This document shows, in pieces, positions 59,108 to 64,000 of a DNA stretch of 64,000 bases. The number at the start of each line of letters is the position of its first letter. Position 1 is the first letter of the stretch. This stretch comes from Margaritispora aquatica (taxonomy: Eukaryota; Ascomycota; Leotiomycetes; Helotiales; Discinellaceae). The stretch is from assembly GCA_007644065.1 (NCBI GenBank), contig VJWN01000007.1, positions 1,612,001 to 1,676,000 of the forward strand, read 5' to 3'. Position numbers and translations under genes: made by a program. The notes beneath the pieces are model-generated. The model saw only the letters and a list, made by a program, of their open reading frames with translations, searched no databases and was not told the origin of the DNA.

Positions 59108-60195
59108 GGTTGTTGTTGGTTGAATGGCGGAGAATAGGTAGCTAGTTATCTGGTTTGTGTTGGAGTGACAAAAGGTGTTTTGAGCTTCCCCAGATTTCGC
59201 GATCCTGGTCGCTGATGTCAACATAAAATCGCCAGTTCCCCACCATATTTGTATATCTTTTGTGATGGATAAATCTACTTAGTTCTCTTTGTTAATTTGC
59301 ATTCGTATAAGGAAATTAATCAGAAAATTTTTCATTCGCGTTCTACATTTCAGCATCAAAGTATTGCTTTCGCCTGAGGAATAGGTTGCACCACCAGCTT
59401 GTGTCCTTCCTCACCGCAACTGGCTCATCTATGTTCCCATGTATGTAACAAAGTATCACAGGAATAATGCTGCAATCCGGTCGGTCATTTCTGTCTCAAG
59501 ATCGTTCCGAAATTTGCATTTCGCTCCCTGAGGCTATGTGGTTGTCGGCATTTTTGGTCGAGTCAGCCTCATCAAGCCAGTCCCGAGGCAGATTTCTTGG
59601 ACGATGTCCTGTAATTTTGCTTCGATTTATTCAACAACAAGAATTTTTATGCACGTATTCGGATAGGATTCGTTTGGGTTTTTATCATACTGATAGATAT
59701 AATTACAGCTGCACAAGTGGATAAAGGGTTGCCGATCAAACATGATCAGTTGGCCAGACACTTAGTCGTGTCTACAGAGAAAGCCCGAGCAATCTAGACA
59801 AAAGATACTGAGATCCCCAAAAGGAACCAAAAATAAAACCAAATATTGAGGCTATTTTTCGTTATCGTATGTATCGATTATGTTGTGGACTTTTGACGCC
59901 GTGAAATCCAGGTGGCTGCGCAGTACAGCATAGCCCAGCCAGCCCCTATGTTCTATGATATCTTTGATACAATAGTGGAGCCACTAAAGGATTATTGAAA
60001 ACGTGTTTCTATTCTTTCGACTTTTTGGGCGGAAAAGCCACTGCGGCAAGAGAAAAGAAGAAACAAGGCTCGTGAACCGTGGGTGGGCCCTATCTTATAT
60101 TCCAGCCGCATTGGACGTTTCTTTCTTTCTTATAAAGTAGCTGAAACCCCTCTTGTGTTGCAACCCTAGCAACATACCATCACCACACATTCACC
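59108..60195. promoter_or_regulatory. Divergent region, rhodanese (-) / unrecognised gene (+)
   Basis: These 1.09 kb carry the two promoters. No gene or tandem array is visible. A TATAAAG word lies near 60131. Confidence 0.5.
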
Positions 60196-61560
60196 ATGAA
60201 TACCGATCCGAATTCGCCTACTCTCGGTGCGGTAACCGCTGTCTCTAGAGCTTTTGATGAAGCCCTATCTAGACTTCAAAGTTGGAGAAAAAACAGGAAG
60301 AACCGGAGGAGCGGGGAAAGTGAGCTACAAGACTCTTTGGAGTCTGGGCGGGACGATCTGAAAGCCGATTACTACAAGTTGAACGATGCTAATGGCGAGG
60401 AGTTTGAGCGAGGTGATGGTGAGCTTCTTACATATCCGTACATGGATAGACATAACTAACACAATTATGCAGAAATATCACGAGCAGCACTATTCAGGAT
60501 CGCAAATGATATACAACGTACAATCATAGATGTCATCGCTAAAGCGGAACTGTCTCATGGCTTTGGTCAACCAGAGTTGAACCCTTCTGATCTCTGGCAA
60601 AAGTCGGAAAAGATCCGGAAAGCTGCTGCATTGTGCTTGAGCGAGCTTGCTATGCGCATCAAATCGGGCATGATGAACAGATCCTCGTTCATCAACAACA
60701 ACAACGCCGCCACCACCAACCCAAGAACCTATGGCTCAACAGGTTCGATCTCGGCACGTCCTCTTCCACAGGTACCGACTACGATGCACCATGCCCCTCA
60801 GGTACCACCTGCGCCAGCTTACAACACTTATGACAGAGAATATGAAGTTCCGCATAGTGGTTACTACCCCCCAGCAGCACGGTATTCGCCCGAACGTTTT
60901 CCGGTCTATACGCAGCCAACGTATCACCAACCCCAGTATGAAGAGCCGGAGTATGATGAGCCAGAATATGACGAGCCAGAGTATGGTGAGCCACCATATG
61001 TCGCGCCTGTATCAAACTGGCGAGCACCGCAACACCCTTCACCACCTCGACGACAATCTCCACCGACTCCTCCAGCTCACTCGCCAAGCTCGTACGGACT
61101 TCCACCATCCCTTCAGATAGGTGGAGGCAGACCTCTGTCATTTGTTCAACGACCAAGACCTTCTTCAGTCTCAATGACAGGCACAGGCTATTTATCTAGA
61201 GTCGCGACCTCATCTCCCTTCACCGAGCCACTTGCCCAGAGACCATTTGCATCGGTACCAGTGTCTCGTCCTGATGTGCATGAGCGAAACTCGTATGGCT
61301 TCGATCAAAACGATAGGGTATATCCTGAAGCAAGACGAGCCACGGTTGGATACACGAAGCCTTCGCGTTTCGAGGCAGATGCGGCGTCTAGGGCATGGTC
61401 GCCTGAACCTCCTATTTTGGAACAGCCCTGGATTCCAAAAGGTGCGATTTATAGCCCGATCTCTCCTCCTACTCAAGACTTCTTGAATGTGAGTGCGCAT
61501 GGCCATTTCAGGATGCCAACACCGGTGAACCATGGTGGGCAGGAGTTTGGGCAGCGTTAG
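60196..61560 (+). CDS. Unrecognised Pro/Tyr-rich protein with acidic EPEYD repeats
   Basis: Two exons (60196-60418, 60473-61560; 54-bp intron) encode 436 residues. I do not recognise a family. The N-terminal third is helical and charged (ALSRLQSWRKNRKNRRSGES, then ISRAALFRIANDIQRTIIDV and PSDLWQKSEKIRKAAALCLS), which may be a small folded domain. The rest is low-complexity, rich in Pro, Ser, Tyr and Gln. It includes a short tandem YEEPEYDEPEYDEPEYGEPP near residues 231-250 and many SPP/PTPP motifs. There is no signal peptide or membrane segment. The start is the first ATG after a CACACATTCACC leader, and the donor, branch (CTAAC) and acceptor are all good. A cytosolic scaffold or signalling adaptor is possible but not shown. 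Confidence 0.75.
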
Positions 61561-62164
61561 CTAGTTGTGATTTCTATATACTCCAAATATACGATATGAT
61601 TCAGTGTTGAGCAACTTTCAATTTGTAACTTTCGGTGACGTGCACACTGTATAGAGCCGACATTAATTGTAAAGACTGTGATTGTTTTATTATTATTTTT
61701 CTCCTCCTTTACTCCCACAAACGCCCAGGCTTCATAATATATACAGATGAATCCAATCTCAATTCCTTTCTTGGTACTTATCAAAAAGATTGATTTAGTA
61801 AGCTACATACTTGGAGGAAGCCAAGCAATCTAGTCCACAAGCCTTGGTAAAGGCAATGTCGGTGTATGTATATACTGACTTAGCAAAATGAGAGAACTAT
61901 TCTGTATTGGTGGCTGCGAACACGCCATGGCTTATATCAACATTTTGTGTAATGAGTGTGTTGCCAACTGGTACGGCTCTGGTATGCTCATACTGATACT
62001 ATAGGATCTGAGTGATCCGTGGTATGCCTCCTTTACCGTGCCTGTTTGGATCGGCTTTGGTTATGTTGCGAGGTGATCTCGCTAAGGAAAGTAGGAGTGG
62101 TATTTAGCCAAGTGACCTGCTAATGATAATGAAGTCATGCTAGCGGTTGATGTGAGACGAATCA
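61561..62164. other. Convergent intergenic region
   Basis: The 3' ends of the unrecognised gene and the permease gene face each other across 604 bp. No gene is seen. Confidence 0.5.
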
Positions 62165-63848
62165 TCAAATATGTTGAGGCGCCTCGATTGCGTGCACATA
62201 GCTATTCAGTAACAGTCTTCTCTTCAGTACACCATTGAAGTCCTCCCCTCGCTGCTGATTTGACACGTTGTGGGCCTGAATCAAGACTAAAAGTAAGAAA
62301 CCGTCGATGATCATGGTCGAGGTGTTGCAGAGCAACTGTCCGGTCTGTGATGGTTTAGTAATTGTGAATAGAAGATAGGTGAGTGTGAACTTACTGTTGA
62401 CCACATCATAATGGTAGCGAGCACCAACAACGAAATAACGAAGGTCACAGCCGAAACAGCAGCCCACTGGCTACCGCAAGCATCACCAATCGCAATTGAA
62501 ATTCTAAGCGACCATGACCTATCAATGACATTTCGTTGCGGAACAGGCACATTGAGACGTTCCAGAAGTCGGACATCAGAGTCCTGTACAGCTCTGAACT
62601 GGTATCCGGCGTCTTTCTCCTCACGAGAGTACAAGTTTCGAAGAACAAAGGCATCAATGAACCCAACCAATCCAGTGAATGTACCAATGATCAGCCACCA
62701 GTTATCATCAAACGCTAGCACAGGCCCAACAGCAATCCAAGCGATGAAAACAGCCACCGTGAGCGCGACACCGAGCCCAGATCCCATGACATCGGCGAAA
62801 TTGTCGACACCTCTTTCAATCTTTGTGGGCTTGGGTGGAGGAATCTCAATGATCGGATTAGGCTTCGTGTCCTCCGTGAGTTCACGGAGACGGTATTCGA
62901 CTTCAGCATCGATCTTGAGCGCGTATTCCAAGCATTTCTCCAAGGTATCTTCTTGCTGCTGCTGGATGTTCTGGAGGAACACACTGGTTATTGTAAGACT
63001 TATAGCCGTGCCAGTGTTCACCCACAACTGCCAGACGTCCGCGAATTGGAAGATAGGTCCGATGCCCACCCAAGCGAAGATGCAAATCCAGTAGAAGATA
63101 TACGCATAGATAGAGCCCAATCCAGCTGCCGCGGCGTGGCAGGTTTTCGACCACACGTATTGGAACCGCGTCGGTGTGCCAGAGACCATGTATAGACTCT
63201 CATCTAACTCATCATCGATAGGGCGACCGTTCATCATGAGTTGCTTGGGTGCGTCTTTGTGAGTCTCCATCCATTGGCAGTTAGGGATTTGGCCTAACAA
63301 GCGCTCGCATGTCGAGTTGCGAGATTGTAGCTCAGCGAGCGTGGTCATGAGGGACCGGCCAGCGTTTTGTTGCTGTCTAATGAGTAGAATGTCTGTCACG
63401 TAGACTTGGATGGAACTGGCGTTCTGGATGAGGATTTGCCAAGTGTCGGCTGTAGACAAAACGTTAGCGAGAACTCAATTCTACCCCCAGAGCCAAGGCG
63501 AACATCATAGAGAAGTAGAGACTTACTAGTGCCATAGACCAACCCAAATACCACCCATACTCCTATGAGAGCAAGCATGACGAAGAACACAATCGGTGAA
63601 CCAGCAGCTCTTGTGATCTTGTCGAATAGGTTTGGCTTCTTAGCCGAGGTGACCTCTGCAGCAAGCGAGATCTCTCCCTCTGTGAAGACAAATTCGCTCT
63701 TCTCATTTCCACGTGCATATGCTGATGGCGGAGGAGCAACAGCGAATTGTCCTGCAAGTGAGACCGGCTTTTGCGTTGGTGCTGCTGCGAATATGGGCTC
63801 CTTGACTGGGAAGACTGACGCCTTTGCCTTTTGCCAGAGGGACGGCAT
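62165..63848 (-). CDS. Low-affinity iron permease-like membrane protein (FET4 family)
   Basis: Three exons (63527-63848, 62395-63449, 62165-62344) encode 518 residues. FET4-type permeases import Fe2+ and other divalent metals at the plasma membrane. The soluble N-terminus (about 1-80) is followed by at least eight hydrophobic helices. Four related two-helix units can be seen: GVWVVFGLVYGTTDTWQILI with DILLIRQQQN, FAWVGIGPIFQFADVWQLWV with SVFLQNIQQQQ, IAWIAVGPVLAFDDNWWLII with AFVLRNLYSREEKD, and ATIMMWSTTGQLLC with LLLVLIQAHNVSNQQR. Each ends in a Gln/Asn-rich or charged stretch. The ATG at 63846-63848 is chosen because the upstream in-frame sequence reads as leader. The final exon is needed to complete the last unit. 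Family assignment is from this architecture and the IAVGPVLAFDDNWWL-type motif; metal specificity is unknown. Confidence 0.85.
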
Positions 63849-64000
63849 TTTCGGAAGGAAACAGATAAGAAAAATATGGAATGAAAATATGCTCAAAAAA
63901 ATGGAAATCTCAAAATGCTCATAGGCGAAAGACAAAACACGATAATGAAATTGGACTGCCAATTGCCAGAGCGGGAGATGATGCATATTTGATAGCTGCT
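63849..64000. other. Upstream flank of the permease gene (window edge)
   Basis: Leader and promoter-proximal sequence only. No further gene is visible before the window ends. Confidence 0.5.

Overview
The window is nuclear DNA of a filamentous ascomycete (Pezizomycotina). Almost every gene carries short GT-AG introns, mostly 46-92 bp, with CTRAC or GCTAAC branch sites a few bases before the acceptor. The gene content is fungal: a GH45 endoglucanase, a Zn2Cys6 regulator, an OLE1-type desaturase fused to cytochrome b5, a FET4-like iron permease, and RRN7. A leotiomycete (Helotiales-like) origin is my impression only. I assembled all gene models by hand from splice signals, reading frame and family motifs. 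No transcript data were available.

Layout. 1-5207: GH45 endoglucanase (-, cut by the window edge), an isoprenylcysteine-methyltransferase-type membrane protein (-) and a secreted alpha/beta hydrolase (+). 5208-16850: a repeat-rich, gene-poor tract with one convincing gene, the delta-9 desaturase (11151-12616, +). 16851-22759: a hotdog thioesterase (-) head-to-head with condensin SMC2 (+). 25935-27406: a membrane-anchored MOSC/mARC-like protein (+). 29711-36898: three minus-strand genes, CUE1-like, NOT2 of CCR4-NOT, and a Zn2Cys6 transcription factor. 36899-42060: a second gene-poor tract. 42061-63848: a dense block of MMS1/DDB1/CPSF-A-like protein (-), TBC RabGAP (+), VPS52 (-), eIF5A (+), RRN7 (-), ubiquitin-L40 (+), YIP1-family protein (+), rhodanese (-), an unrecognised protein (+) and a FET4-like permease (-).

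The genes are mainly housekeeping. Two themes recur in the dense block. One is ER/Golgi/endosome traffic (TBC GAP, VPS52, YIP1). The other is growth and ribosome supply (eIF5A, RRN7, ubiquitin-L40), with RRN7 and ubiquitin-L40 sharing a 455-bp divergent promoter.

The most unusual features are these. The ubiquitin-L40 start codon is split by an intron and followed by a 7-nt microexon. The FET4-like protein shows four internal repeats. Period-7 minisatellites occur at seven unrelated intergenic loci, one with ordered decay along the array. Complementary hexamer arrays lie upstream of the mARC-like gene. A 19-bp perfect inverted repeat sits between two convergent genes. I saw no CRISPR array, rRNA, convincing tRNA, intact transposon or secondary-metabolite cluster.
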